NCBI GenBank assembly: GCA_003345545.1
Contig: PRDH01000039.1
Location: forward strand, 62,001-126,000
Source of the DNA: Candidatus Thorarchaeota archaeon
GTDB lineage: Archaea > Asgardarchaeota > Thorarchaeia > Thorarchaeales > Thorarchaeaceae
Reading direction: 5' to 3'
DNA: 64,000 nt
The translations under genes were made by a program, and so were the position numbers. Positions 43,109 to 51,543 of the stretch are shown here, piece after piece. Numbering within the stretch: position 1 is the stretch's first letter; each line of letters begins with the position of its first letter. The notes under the pieces were generated by a model. The model searched no databases, was not told where the DNA came from, and was given only the letters and a program-made list of their open reading frames with translations.

Positions 43109-44278
43109 TCATACGGCATTCCGGAGCAGAGTCGGAAGGAAAGTATCGAGCCTGCTCAGGGCTTCTTCGATTCTCTCTGTCGAAACAGCGTAGCACAGTC
43201 TGAGGAATCCCTCTCCAAACTTGCCAAATGCAGATCCGTGGACTGTCACAACGCTTGTTTCCTTGAGAAGCTTGAGCACAAGGTCATAGGACTTCATACC
43301 ATACGCTGACACATCTGGAAAGGCATAGAATGCGCCGCTGGGTGGATCCAATTCTACTCCTTCAATAGCACTCAATCCTTTGGTTATGATATCTCGTCGC
43401 TTCTTGAATGTCTTGAGCATATCATCCACACAACTCTGGGGTCCGATTACCGCTGCCTCCGCTGCCTTCTGCGAAACAGATGTGGGCATCGCGACGATGT
43501 GCTCTTGAAGTTTCGTCATTGCAGCAATGACTTCCCTGGGACCAACGCATGCTCCAATGCGCCAACCCGTCATCGCATAGGTCTTGCTCAGAGAGAAGAG
43601 AGAAACAGTACGCTCCTTCATGCCCGGGAGTGAACCAATGAAGAGGGGCTTTTCTGTACCATACCGAAACTTTTCATACGCTTCATCCGCCAGGACGTAG
43701 ATGTCGTGGTCTATACAGACCTCAGCAATTCTCTTCATTTCCTTGCTGGGGATTATTCCTCCAGTCGGATTGTTTGGCGAGTTGATAACAAGCATCTTGG
43801 TCTTCTCTGTGATTGCTCGTTCGAGCTCTTCTGCTGTGAAACTAAATCTGCTCTTCTTCTTCAGTTGGATTGACACAGGGACACCCTGTGCCAACTTAAT
43901 GTGTGCATAGTGGCTGACGAAACCAGGGTCTGGATAGATCACCTCGTCTCCCGGATTCACAATCACCATGTTTGCAAGCACAAGCGCCCCCATTCCACCT
44001 GACGTGCACATGAGTTCGGTAACCGGGTCCGCGTCAATCCCGTTGTCACGCTTGATCTTCTGTGCGAAGGCCTCACGTACTTCGATTAGTCCTGCATTGT
44101 GTGTGTATTTTGTATATCCCTCATCAATGGCCTTCTTGGCTGCTTCTTTGATGTGTTGAGGTGTGTCAAAGTCCGGAAGTCCGACAGTCATGTCAAAGAC
44201 ATCAGTTCTTCCAATGACCATATTGTAGATTTTTCGGATTTCGCTTCCGGGAACATATGCATTTCTATCAGCTAACAC
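43109..44278 (-). CDS. PLP-dependent aminotransferase, class I/II (aspartate/aromatic type)
   Basis: Amino-transfer enzyme of 389 residues. Fold-type I landmarks: SGGMGALVLANMV (phosphate-binding loop), NSPNNPTGGIIPS, YVLADEAYEKFRYG and the PLP-lysine SLSKTYAMTGWRIG, with FLRLCYAVS holding the arginine for the substrate carboxylate. Partners among Asp, aromatic or branched-chain amino acids cannot be separated by eye. GTG 44278 has AGGTGG five bases upstream; a second GTG at 44287 is in frame. The TATA box at 44316-44325 suits this start. It heads the glycyl radical enzyme operon. Confidence 0.9.
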   Translation of the reverse strand: MLADRNAYVPGSEIRKIYNMVIGRTDVFDMTVGLPDFDTPQHIKEAAKKAIDEGYTKYTHNAGLIEVREAFAQKIKRDNGIDADPVTELMCTSGGMGALVLANMVIVNPGDEVIYPDPGFVSHYAHIKLAQGVPVSIQLKKKSRFSFTAEELERAITEKTKMLVINSPNNPTGGIIPSKEMKRIAEVCIDHDIYVLADEAYEKFRYGTEKPLFIGSLPGMKERTVSLFSLSKTYAMTGWRIGACVGPREVIAAMTKLQEHIVAMPTSVSQKAAEAAVIGPQSCVDDMLKTFKKRRDIITKGLSAIEGVELDPPSGAFYAFPDVSAYGMKSYDLVLKLLKETSVVTVHGSAFGKFGEGFLRLCYAVSTERIEEALSRLDTFLPTLLRNAV

Positions 44279-44315
44279 AGAAACCACCTAGTTACGAATA
44301 TGAGAACAGATTCCT

Positions 44316-44325
44316 GTTTATATAA
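44316..44325 (-). promoter_or_regulatory. TATA box of the aminotransferase/glycyl radical enzyme operon
   Basis: Minus-strand TTATATAAAC, a near-perfect archaeal TATA box, predicting transcript start near 44295, about 17 bases before the GTG at 44278. Confidence 0.65.
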
Positions 44326-44432
44326 CCTCTCGAATGTACCATGTCTATTAAAGAGGACTCTAGCTATGTTCAGAGGAGTTTTAAGACGCGCAGCTGTAGG
44401 CGAAATCATGAGTGTATCTGGTGATATAGAAG

Positions 44433-44903
44433 ATGACGCGACCTAGTGCTGATGAAGTCAGAAAAGTCTGCATGGCTACTCTTGCGGATGCTCATGCTGT
44501 GTATGTGGAAGCAATACGCCAGACCATGGGCAGAAAGGGCCTCAATGCCATTGGTGAAGCGAATAGATTGCATGGACTGACTCTCGGCAAATCAGCGATA
44601 CAGTCTGGAGGACTAAGAAAGGGGGATCTGCATTCGATATTCGACTTCTTTAGTGCTGCTCATCCCTATTTCGGATTCGAGCTCGAAGTGGATTCTTTCA
44701 CGGATACGAAACTCGATCTCAAGGTCACATCTTGTCCCTGGATAGATGCCTTCAGAGCTCGAGGTGCTGGTGAGGATATCTGCACATGGGTCACCCAGAT
44801 TGATGAGGGAATTGGTCAGGCAGTTGACCCCACTGTCAGACTGACGATTCCCAAGTGCATGATGCGGGGCGATCACTACTGCATCTACAGTTATACAAAG
44901 TAA
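44433..44903 (+). CDS. Probable ATC-hydrolase-like small protein
   Basis: Protein of 156 residues. The C-terminal half, VTSCPWIDAFRARGAGEDICTWV then IPKCMMRGDHYCIYSY, fits the ATC-hydrolase/related-carboxylate hydrolase pattern (C-P-x-x-x-x-x-x-x-G, second C, final G-D-x-x-C), and the N-terminal region is helical. It is smaller than the 7457-8086 relative (209 residues). The match is weaker, and an unrelated role is possible. It is 14 bases upstream of the RraA-like gene in the same direction, so a shared transcript is likely. Confidence 0.45.
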   Translation: MTRPSADEVRKVCMATLADAHAVYVEAIRQTMGRKGLNAIGEANRLHGLTLGKSAIQSGGLRKGDLHSIFDFFSAAHPYFGFELEVDSFTDTKLDLKVTSCPWIDAFRARGAGEDICTWVTQIDEGIGQAVDPTVRLTIPKCMMRGDHYCIYSYTK

Positions 44904-44917
44904 TAGAAGTGGATGAA

Positions 44918-45586
44918 TTGACGAACAAGAAGAACATCATACTGCAGAGAACCCTTAGACTGTATGTTGCTGCTCTGTCCGATGCTGCAGATGAAATTGG
45001 GTTGAATCAGGTCTGTATGGACCGCGGGATAATTCCTCTTACGGAAAACAAGAGGACGGCTGGTTTTGCTAGAACTGGAAAGATGGTGAGGTCTCCAGTC
45101 AATCGTCCGTACGACGAAGCTCAGTTGGACACATTCATGAGTCTGGTCACACGAGCAGTTGATGGAGACATCATTACTATTGATATGTCGGGGAGCACCG
45201 ATTGTTCAGCCTGGGGACAGGTTCTCAGTCGGATCGGGAAACCCTTGGGAGTCCGTGGTGCCATTATCGATGGAACCTCCAGGGATATTGATGATATTGA
45301 TAGAATGAACTTCACCGTCTTTGCGCGAGGTCGTCATCCTGGGACGATGCGTGGGCGAATGGATATGGAGTCTGTGCAGGAGCCCGTTGTATGCGGAGGC
45401 GTCACCGTGCACCCTGGCGACCTAATCTTTGGAGACAGCGATGGCGTTGTGGTGATTCCTACTGACCATATCGAAGACATTCTGGTTCATGCTGAGAATG
45501 TCGTTTCAACCGACAAATGGTGGGCAGAAAAGCTCGATGAAGGAAGGGACCCACATGAGTTGCATAAAGAAAGACCAATCCCCTAG
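44918..45586 (+). CDS. RraA-family protein (HMG aldolase/oxaloacetate decarboxylase-like)
   Basis: Protein of 222 residues of the RraA fold, related to class II aldolases such as 4-hydroxy-4-methyl-2-oxoglutarate aldolase and to the RNase E inhibitor RraA, which archaea do not need. Core motifs: FARTGKMVRSPVN, DIITIDMSGSTDCSAWGQVLS, GVRGAIIDGTSRDIDDI (metal-binding G-x-x-x-D-G-x-x-R-D), FARGRHPGTMRGR and GGVTVHPGDLIFGDSDGVVVIP. TTG at 44918 has GAAGTGG seven bases upstream; the longer frame from 44855 overlaps the preceding gene. An aldolase or decarboxylase role is more likely than RNA regulation. Confidence 0.85.
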   Translation: MTNKKNIILQRTLRLYVAALSDAADEIGLNQVCMDRGIIPLTENKRTAGFARTGKMVRSPVNRPYDEAQLDTFMSLVTRAVDGDIITIDMSGSTDCSAWGQVLSRIGKPLGVRGAIIDGTSRDIDDIDRMNFTVFARGRHPGTMRGRMDMESVQEPVVCGGVTVHPGDLIFGDSDGVVVIPTDHIEDILVHAENVVSTDKWWAEKLDEGRDPHELHKERPIP

Positions 45587-45623
45587 TCTTTCTAGTCAGA
45601 AGCATAGAGACCAAACCACAAGG

Positions 45624-45630
45624 CTTTAAG
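45624..45630 (+). promoter_or_regulatory. TATA-like element of rps26e
   Basis: CTTTAAG centred 24 bases before the GTG at 45651, which fits a leaderless start. Confidence 0.45.
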
Positions 45631-45650
45631 CTCGCAGATATTGAGCTCGA

Positions 45651-45968
45651 GTGGCCACAAACCAAGGTGGAATAACAGGTCCATTGGCGAAGAAACGTAA
45701 ATCATCAGGTCGAGCAAAGGGCGGATCCGGCCACAAGGGCGCAGTCCAGTGCTCGAGATGCGGTCGTCTAGTCCCATCGGATAAGGCGAAGAAATTCACC
45801 AAAGCTGTCAGCGCTGTTGAGCCACAGATTGCACGAGAACTTCGGCAACAGGGTTCATACATACCTGTGCACAGAGTGACATCATACTACTGCATCAGCT
45901 GTGCTGTGCATTCTGGTAAAATGAATATCAGAGAACATAGCGAGAGGAAGACTGTTCCAAGTCGCTGA
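45651..45968 (+). CDS. rps26e: Small ribosomal subunit protein S26e
   Basis: Eukaryote-type ribosomal protein of the 40S/30S head-platform region, found in Asgard and TACK archaea but not most Euryarchaeota. Residues 12-60 (AKKRKSSGRAKGGSGHK, VQCSRCGRLVPSDKAKKF) and the YYCISCAVHSGKMNIREH zinc motif (C-x2-C twice) match the family. The GTG at 45651 lies about 24 bases after a TATA-like CTTTAAG (45624-45630), giving a leaderless message; an internal TTG at 45684 would give the compact canonical N-terminus. 105 residues. Confidence 0.93.
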   Translation: MATNQGGITGPLAKKRKSSGRAKGGSGHKGAVQCSRCGRLVPSDKAKKFTKAVSAVEPQIARELRQQGSYIPVHRVTSYYCISCAVHSGKMNIREHSERKTVPSR

Positions 45969-46081
45969 ACCGCATCACGATGAAGATCGACTACTCCCAG
46001 ATTGAGGAATTCATGTGAAGTGCCCGCATTAGGGGACCCACCGAATACTGCTGTTATTGCTAGCGCTGTATCTAGATGGAC

Positions 46082-47233
46082 TCAATTGTGAGGCTTCCTG
46101 CCTCTTGCCTTCCTTTTGTATACACCCCTCTTCACTGCATAGTCGTACATCTCGATTATCTTCTCAGGTGTCGAGTCAGGTTGGATGTTATGCGCCGGGG
46201 CAAGAATGTAGCCTCCACCAGGGGCGAGTGCAGCAAGCCTTGTATCTATCTCTCCTCTAAGATTCTCCATAGTACCGAGTTCCGCCATGGCGCGCTGAAG
46301 GTCAATTCCACCGTGGAATGAGAGGCGGTCTCCATACTTGGCCTTAAGTGCACTCGATTCCATTCCAAAGGCAAGCGGCTGGATTGGGTTTAGGATGTCC
46401 ACCCCTACTTCGATCAGATCATTGATTAGGGGTTCCACAGCGCCGCAGCTATGATAGAGAACCTTCACGTGGGGTGAACGTTTGTGTATCTCCCCATAGA
46501 TTTTCTCATGTCGCGGCTTAATGAGGTCACGGTACATCTTGGGACTGATGATGAGACCGTTTTGGTGCCCTAGGTCATCTCCAACCTGTACCATGTCGAG
46601 GTACTCTCCGACTTCGTCCAAGAGAACCCTGTTCATATCAAGCGCAAATTGCATGCACTTGTCCATCATGGCCTCAGCGAGTTTCCGGTTCGTGGCCAAG
46701 TCTATGAGGAACTTATCGAATCCTCTCATATAGTGCTCACAGATTTCGAACACTCCCCACGGCCCTCCGACCATTCCAACCACAGCGTATTCAGTTTCCT
46801 CATGGAGGTGTTTCGCCCACTCAACAACGCCCTCCATTCTTGAGGGATCATCCACGTCGGGCCATTCGTAGTTCTCTACCTCTTCGACCTCTGTGAACTG
46901 AGCCCACGGATAGTATGTGATCTCCCAGTATGGTCCGAACCACTTTCCCCTGAATCCATACTCCGAATCAGTCGTTCCATCGGGATAGGTCCTCATCTGG
47001 AAGCTCGATGCCGTGTTCATGTAGACCCTGCGAAAGTCGATGTGAAGTCTACGCAGGAGCTCTTCCGAGGTCTTCCAGCTCGACATGATACCCCACTCTT
47101 GGGTCTCGGGAGACGTGATTCCAAGATGGTCGCGCAGCCTCTCATATGCTGTTGGAGTAGTCCAATAGTCAAGGGGCACTCTGTCAGGTTCCTCGTGGTG
47201 TAGTGCAGTCAGGACTCTTTCTCGCGATTTCAT
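46082..47233 (-). CDS. Uroporphyrinogen decarboxylase (URO-D) family protein, methyltransferase-like
   Basis: Protein of 383 residues with the URO-D barrel: N-terminal LHHEEPDRVPLDYW, central VGMVGGPWGVFE, VQVGDDLGHQNGLIISPKMYRDLIKPRHEKIYG, LYHSCGAVEPLINDLIEVGVDILNPIQPLA and LSFHGGIDLQRAM, ending IQPDSTPEKIIEMYD. The H-x-C-G in YHSCG is the zinc-site pattern of corrinoid-dependent methyltransferases (MtaA/CmuA type), so a methyl-transfer role is more likely than heme synthesis. No corrinoid protein is in the window. Single gene with no clear partner. Confidence 0.8.
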   Translation of the reverse strand: MKSRERVLTALHHEEPDRVPLDYWTTPTAYERLRDHLGITSPETQEWGIMSSWKTSEELLRRLHIDFRRVYMNTASSFQMRTYPDGTTDSEYGFRGKWFGPYWEITYYPWAQFTEVEEVENYEWPDVDDPSRMEGVVEWAKHLHEETEYAVVGMVGGPWGVFEICEHYMRGFDKFLIDLATNRKLAEAMMDKCMQFALDMNRVLLDEVGEYLDMVQVGDDLGHQNGLIISPKMYRDLIKPRHEKIYGEIHKRSPHVKVLYHSCGAVEPLINDLIEVGVDILNPIQPLAFGMESSALKAKYGDRLSFHGGIDLQRAMAELGTMENLRGEIDTRLAALAPGGGYILAPAHNIQPDSTPEKIIEMYDYAVKRGVYKRKARGRKPHN

Positions 47234-47387
47234 GGCAGTAAGACTGCATACATTCTAATATTAAAAACACTCTATGAGGTCGACTTTAAGAAAAGTTAAT
47301 AGAGGGGCCTTTAATTGTGCCAGAATACGTCGCTATTCAGACGGAGATTTGAGATGAAGTCAGCATAGCATGACGGCGTGATAGCAG

Positions 47388-48770
47388 ATGGTAGATGCAG
47401 CAAAGATTACTCGCCTTCTGGCCAAGGTGGTAGGTCCAGAGAGAGTAAGTGACAAGGACTTTGACCTCATCCCTTATAGTAGGGACCTGAGCCCGGCAAG
47501 GCAGAAGCTGCCCACACATGTGGTTCTGCCTCAGAGCAAAGAAGAGATACAGGGTATCTTGAGGATAGCGAATCAGGAGAATGTGCCGGTGTATGTCAGG
47601 GCTGGAGGCACTTCGCACTGGGACGCATACCTTGCTCAGGAGCCCGGCATTATGTTGGATATGAGCAGGATGAATAGAATTCTCTATATCAACGAGCGCG
47701 ACCTCGTAGTCACGATTCAGCCAAACTGCACATGGGCGAAACTGGATAGGGAGCTTCGAAAACATGGCTTGACCTATCTCTGCAGTGAGGCCGGTGGTCC
47801 TGCTATGACAGTAGGAGGCTCGGTCATGAAGGCCGGTGCCGGACCGCATTCCACCGCAAAGTTCGGATGTCATGGAGATCAAGATGTTATCACACTTGAG
47901 ATGGTGCTGCCTAACGGTGATATAGTGCAGACTGGCTCTGCAGCCTGGCCTAGTGCTGGAAAGTTTGAGAGGCAATGCCTCGGGCCTGACCTCGCTGGTA
48001 TGTTCATTGGTGCTGAGGGAATCCTGGGAATATGCACTGAGCTCACTATGAGAATCCGACCAGCCACAGATTTCAAAGAACGGCTGATAGCCGTGATGCC
48101 ATCACTTGATAGTGTAATAGAGTTCGGTCACTTCATCAATCGCAATGTTGGAGATGAGTATCTTCAGGGCATCTACCTATGGGTTGATCCGAATGCTCCT
48201 GATGTCTTCACTCTCATGATGGATATCTTCGGTTATGAAGCAGAGATAGTCGAACACAGAAAAAAGAAGTTGAGTGAGGAAGTCAAGAAGCTGGGTGGGT
48301 CGCTCGGTGATAGAGGCCCTGCTGATGACTATTTTGGTCATATTCTCACTGGACTGACTGATATCTTCGCTACTGGAGTCTGGCACTTCTTTGGTGCTGG
48401 CACTCTCAGAATAGATGATATCAAGTTCGTCTACGATGTCTGGAGGACTGAGTTACTCCAAAAGCGAGGCTATCGCAAGGCTGGTTTTGGAGGGCAAGTC
48501 CTTCCACGACGCTGGCTCGCATTCATGGTGACTAATTATCATGAGCCTGGTGACTGGGATGAGCTAGTCAGAATGGCTCATGAGATTGATGAGATTATTC
48601 TTGCAGGACCCGTCATACCCTACGGCATTGGTGGGCGCGATGGTCTTCGTGACATTGTTGCTTCTCATGATACGGGCTACTATCGACTCCTGAAGACCCT
48701 GAAACGGACTCTAGATCCCAAGAACATTCTGCAACGGGGAATATTCATACCTGAGGAGGAGTTGCAGTGA
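47388..48770 (+). CDS. FAD-binding 2-hydroxyacid oxidase subunit, GlcD-like (pair 2)
   Basis: FAD-linked dehydrogenase of 460 residues, clearly related to the 37111-38538 protein. FAD-domain motifs: THVVLPQSKEEIQGILRIANQ, VYVRAGGTSHWDAY, GGPAMTVGGSVMKAGAGPHSTAKFG and AGMFIGAEGILGICTELTM; the end is RTLDPKNILQRGIFIPEEE. Substrate is unknown (lactate, glycolate or other 2-hydroxyacid). Stop and the next gene's GTG overlap by four bases, so the Fe-S partner is co-translated. ATG 47388 has no clear ribosome site. Confidence 0.85.
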   Translation: MVDAAKITRLLAKVVGPERVSDKDFDLIPYSRDLSPARQKLPTHVVLPQSKEEIQGILRIANQENVPVYVRAGGTSHWDAYLAQEPGIMLDMSRMNRILYINERDLVVTIQPNCTWAKLDRELRKHGLTYLCSEAGGPAMTVGGSVMKAGAGPHSTAKFGCHGDQDVITLEMVLPNGDIVQTGSAAWPSAGKFERQCLGPDLAGMFIGAEGILGICTELTMRIRPATDFKERLIAVMPSLDSVIEFGHFINRNVGDEYLQGIYLWVDPNAPDVFTLMMDIFGYEAEIVEHRKKKLSEEVKKLGGSLGDRGPADDYFGHILTGLTDIFATGVWHFFGAGTLRIDDIKFVYDVWRTELLQKRGYRKAGFGGQVLPRRWLAFMVTNYHEPGDWDELVRMAHEIDEIILAGPVIPYGIGGRDGLRDIVASHDTGYYRLLKTLKRTLDPKNILQRGIFIPEEELQ

Positions 48771-49963
48771 GAATCAAGGAATTTCAGGACATGATTTATG
48801 CCTGTGGACGCTGCAACTATTGCAGAGGACAGGACTTCAACGAACGATGCCCTGAGATTTTTACTCAGATCTGGGAGTCTTCTACTGGTCGGGGGAGGAT
48901 GGCAATTGCTCGTGGGATTCTCGAGGGAAAGCTCGACTATTCAGAGGAGCTAGGAGAGCGCATCTTTGGCTGTTTTATGTGCGGCCGTTGTAGGGAGGAA
49001 TGCAAGAAGGCCGCCAAGATTGATATCATTGCAATTACGAAGGCTATGAGAGCTGACTTCGTTGACCAAGGGGTGAAAATACCTGAAAGCGGTTCAAGCA
49101 TGGTCAATATTGCTGTTTCGAGCGGCAATATCTTCGCAGACTCGCCTGCAGCTCATGCGAAATGGGCGCAGGGCCTCCAGTTTGTGAGAGGTTCTGGGAC
49201 TCTCTTCTTTCCAGGCTGCCTTGCAAGTCACAGATTCAAAGAGAAGACGAATATCCTTGTTCGATTGTTGCAGGCTGCTGGCTACACCCTTGACTTCTTG
49301 GGTGATGATCAGACCTGTTGTGGCACTCCGCTTTGGATCACGGGGAGGACTGCGGATGCCAAGAAGTGGGCTCAAAACTACCTCAGGAAACTGAAGAAGC
49401 ATGGTGTCAAAGAGATAATCACACCTTGTCCGAGTTGCTTTAGAGCGTTTGACGAGGAATATCCTCACCTGCTTGGCATGGAGAAGTTCCCAATTCGTGT
49501 CCGGCATACAGGCGAGGTACTTGAGGAGATTGTGGAGAAGAAGAAGCTGAACTTCAAGGTACCAATCAATAAACGCGTCACCTATCATGATCCCTGCGAG
49601 ATTGGTCGCTATAGGGGTATCTACGAACCAGCCCGAAGAGTCATCAGAGCATTGCCCGGTGTCGATTTTGTTGAGATGGAGAGAAATAGAGCAGACGCAT
49701 TCTGTTGTGGCGGTGGAGGCGCCGTAAAGATCACGTATGAGCATCACTCCAATACTGTCGCGGAAGAGCGGATTCGGGACTTCGTTCGGAGTGGAGCCCA
49801 GGTCATGAGCACGGTCTGTCCTGCCTGTGAGATGAATCTCACCCACGGCACATATGCCGCGGACGTACAAGCTCGTGTATTGGATGTTGCAGAACTGATG
49901 GCAGTGGCTGCAGGAATCGTAGACAGAGAGATTCTAGAAACAGACTACTTCCCCGAAGATTAG
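48767..49963 (+). CDS. Fe-S oxidoreductase, GlpC/HdrD-like, CCG-domain protein (pair 2)
   Basis: Cytosolic Fe-S subunit of 398 residues, partner of the FAD protein before it. Cluster motifs: ACGRCNYCRGQDFNERCP, CGRCREECKKAAK in the first quarter (CFMCGRC...C), then two CCG domains: FFPGCLASHRFK to QTCCGTPLWITG, and YHDPCEIGRYRG to AFCCGGGGAVK. The C-terminal VCPACEMNL is typical. It relates to the 35883-37052 protein at the same domain order. Electrons from the FAD subunit probably pass to ferredoxin or an Hdr-like acceptor. GTG start overlaps the upstream stop. Confidence 0.85.
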   Translation: MRIKEFQDMIYACGRCNYCRGQDFNERCPEIFTQIWESSTGRGRMAIARGILEGKLDYSEELGERIFGCFMCGRCREECKKAAKIDIIAITKAMRADFVDQGVKIPESGSSMVNIAVSSGNIFADSPAAHAKWAQGLQFVRGSGTLFFPGCLASHRFKEKTNILVRLLQAAGYTLDFLGDDQTCCGTPLWITGRTADAKKWAQNYLRKLKKHGVKEIITPCPSCFRAFDEEYPHLLGMEKFPIRVRHTGEVLEEIVEKKKLNFKVPINKRVTYHDPCEIGRYRGIYEPARRVIRALPGVDFVEMERNRADAFCCGGGGAVKITYEHHSNTVAEERIRDFVRSGAQVMSTVCPACEMNLTHGTYAADVQARVLDVAELMAVAAGIVDREILETDYFPED

Positions 49964-50009
49964 ATGGGTGGCTTGATTCTCTCTTGAGCCTTCGGGATAT
50001 GTTTTCTCA

Positions 50010-50300
50010 TTATCCCCCGACCGCAGCAATCATGAAGACAATAAGGTCGCCCTTTGAGACCTTCGTGTTGATACCGTCACGAGCTACCATGTTCATGCCA
50101 TTCACGAACACAATGGCATCTCTTCTCAGAATCCTTTCTTCTCTGTCATCAAGATAGACCTCAAAGCGACTGCCATATTCTTCATGAAGCTCTTTGATCA
50201 AGTCCTCTATCGTTGAGCCTTCCTTTGTGTCGAATGGGAACTTGTTGTGCTCTGAGTTCTTCAGTCCTTTGTTCATAAGCTTCACAAAGACTTCGGTCAC
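50010..50300 (-). CDS. MoaD/ThiS-family ubiquitin-like protein
   Basis: Small beta-grasp protein of 96 residues ending in a di-glycine tail (FMIAAVGG), the site of adenylation and thiolation in MoaD, ThiS and archaeal SAMPs. Core pattern: VFVKLMNKGLK, GSTIEDLIKELHEEYG, VFVNGMNMVA and KGDLIVFM. It may carry sulfur for the tungsto-/molybdopterin needed by the aldehyde ferredoxin oxidoreductase at the end of this window, or act as a protein modifier; an E1-like partner is not in the window. A TATA-like CTTAATTTAAAG (50337-50348) lies upstream. Confidence 0.8.
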   Translation of the reverse strand: MTEVFVKLMNKGLKNSEHNKFPFDTKEGSTIEDLIKELHEEYGSRFEVYLDDREERILRRDAIVFVNGMNMVARDGINTKVSKGDLIVFMIAAVGG

Positions 50301-50336
50301 TTCTCGAGTTCACCACTCATTATTCGAATAGATTAA

Positions 50337-50348
50337 CTTTAAATTAAG
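50337..50348 (-). promoter_or_regulatory. TATA-like element of the MoaD-like gene
   Basis: Minus-strand CTTAATTTAAAG. It sits about 38 bases before the ATG at 50300, predicting a leader of about 15 bases. Confidence 0.5.
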
Positions 50349-50458
50349 TTTGTTGGAGTGGTTGTTGATGGATTACGCCCACCGATGCATCTCATGCGAC
50401 TTAGGGGCGGGCAGTCGCAGAAGTACGTTAAAGAAACCTCTTCTGTCATTAGCCAAAA

Positions 50459-50468
50459 CGTATATGTA
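50459..50468 (+). promoter_or_regulatory. TATA-like element of the HTH-Mrr-like gene
   Basis: CGTATATGTA, predicting transcript start near 50488, 12 bases before the TTG at 50500 and 33 before the ATG at 50521. Confidence 0.45.
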
Positions 50469-50499
50469 TCCTTAAGTTCCAGCGAGCAAAGGGCAATCA

Positions 50500-51303
50500 T
50501 TGAGTCCAAAAACATCAACGATGGGTGCGATTGACTTGTCAAATGCAAAAGAGCGTAGAACTCTCAGAGAATGGCTGATGGAAAACGCACGCGAAAACCC
50601 CGTCCATTATAGGGAGATTGCTGTGGCGCTGGACAGAGACCCGGCATCCGTTTCTGCATCGCTGTCCATTGAAAAGGCGCAGGCTCAAGAAACTGGGCGG
50701 CCTGCATATTTCCAAAGAGTAGCGCCGGGCCTGTACAGATTCAACGACCTTTGCGAGGGAGCAATCACTGAACAGCAGATTGATGAGGATCTTAGAGAGA
50801 AGGCCCGAGCCAGCAAACTGGCAACAAGAGCTGAAATGAATCAGGCAATCGCTGATCTCGATCTGAACGGATTCAGAGAACTGGCGGAAATCATCCTCAT
50901 AAACATCCGAGTTAACCGAGACGATCTCCGGGAACGTGAACGATACAACAATACCATTGTATTCACTGGCAGCTGGCTTGATGACGGTGGTAGAGCTCCA
51001 GTCGTATTCTACGCGAAGAAGTGCAATCTTGATGAGCCAATTGGAAAAGAAACAATTCTGGAGATACGTGGGGCGTTTCCAGTGTACGGGGCGAATCAGG
51101 GTGTTCTTGTTTCAAATGGCATCTGTTCGTCTGAAGCAACTCGTGAAGCAGTTCAACCAAATCTTGTAGTACCGCCTGTTCATATTATGGATAAGGAAAT
51201 CATCATGAATGTCCTCTTTGAAAGCAGGACTGGTGTCAAGTCCAGCAAGGTCGAGATATTCCTCCTCGACACAAATTTCTTCAAGGCACTGATGCCCGAG
51301 TAA
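50500..51303 (+). CDS. HARE-like winged-helix plus Mrr-like (restriction endonuclease-fold) protein
   Basis: Protein of 267 residues. Residues about 20-85 (RTLREWLMENARENPVHYREIA to GLYRFND) form a HARE/winged-helix-like DNA-binding domain. Residues about 125-255 resemble the Mrr restriction-endonuclease core: FRELAEIILINIRVNRDDL, VVFYAKKCNLDEPIGKETILEIRGAFP and NQGVLVSNGICSSEATREA, the last as in Mrr. The catalytic D-x(n)-E/Q-x-K looks damaged: DDGG is present, but the Q/E-x-K strand reads FYAKKC. It may bind modified DNA without cutting. Start TTG 50500 or ATG 50521. Confidence 0.6.
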   Translation: MSPKTSTMGAIDLSNAKERRTLREWLMENARENPVHYREIAVALDRDPASVSASLSIEKAQAQETGRPAYFQRVAPGLYRFNDLCEGAITEQQIDEDLREKARASKLATRAEMNQAIADLDLNGFRELAEIILINIRVNRDDLRERERYNNTIVFTGSWLDDGGRAPVVFYAKKCNLDEPIGKETILEIRGAFPVYGANQGVLVSNGICSSEATREAVQPNLVVPPVHIMDKEIIMNVLFESRTGVKSSKVEIFLLDTNFFKALMPE

Positions 51304-51457
51304 CGAATTGACCGATAATGTCCGTGTTATTGTGAATCGATTCGATTTGATTCTCGTTCTCAGGGGTCTTATGACTTCAGATGCCAAGCTCATTGATAGC
51401 TCACATTCTTTTGTTTAAATATGTGAGTTTAATACGAAAAAAAAGTAAACCCCTCAA

Positions 51458-51466
51458 CTTAAATAT
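51458..51466 (+). promoter_or_regulatory. TATA-like element of the permease gene
   Basis: CTTAAATAT in an AT-rich intergenic region of about 240 bases, predicting a start near 51488 and a leader of about 55 bases. Confidence 0.45.
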
Positions 51467-51543
51467 CAGGGTATACAGTGGTAGGGGCATCACGATACGA
51501 TTCTTTCTTGTCGTGAGAGAGAAAAAAAAGGAGAACATCACAA

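Noticed and set aside
44855..44917. Longer start of the RraA-like gene
   Set aside because: It would overlap the preceding gene by 49 bases; the TTG at 44918 has its own GAAGTGG site and gives the canonical N-terminus.
49094..49870. 258-codon frame antisense to the second Fe-S protein
   Set aside because: Overlaps conserved cluster motifs on the other strand; composition is that of a shadow frame.
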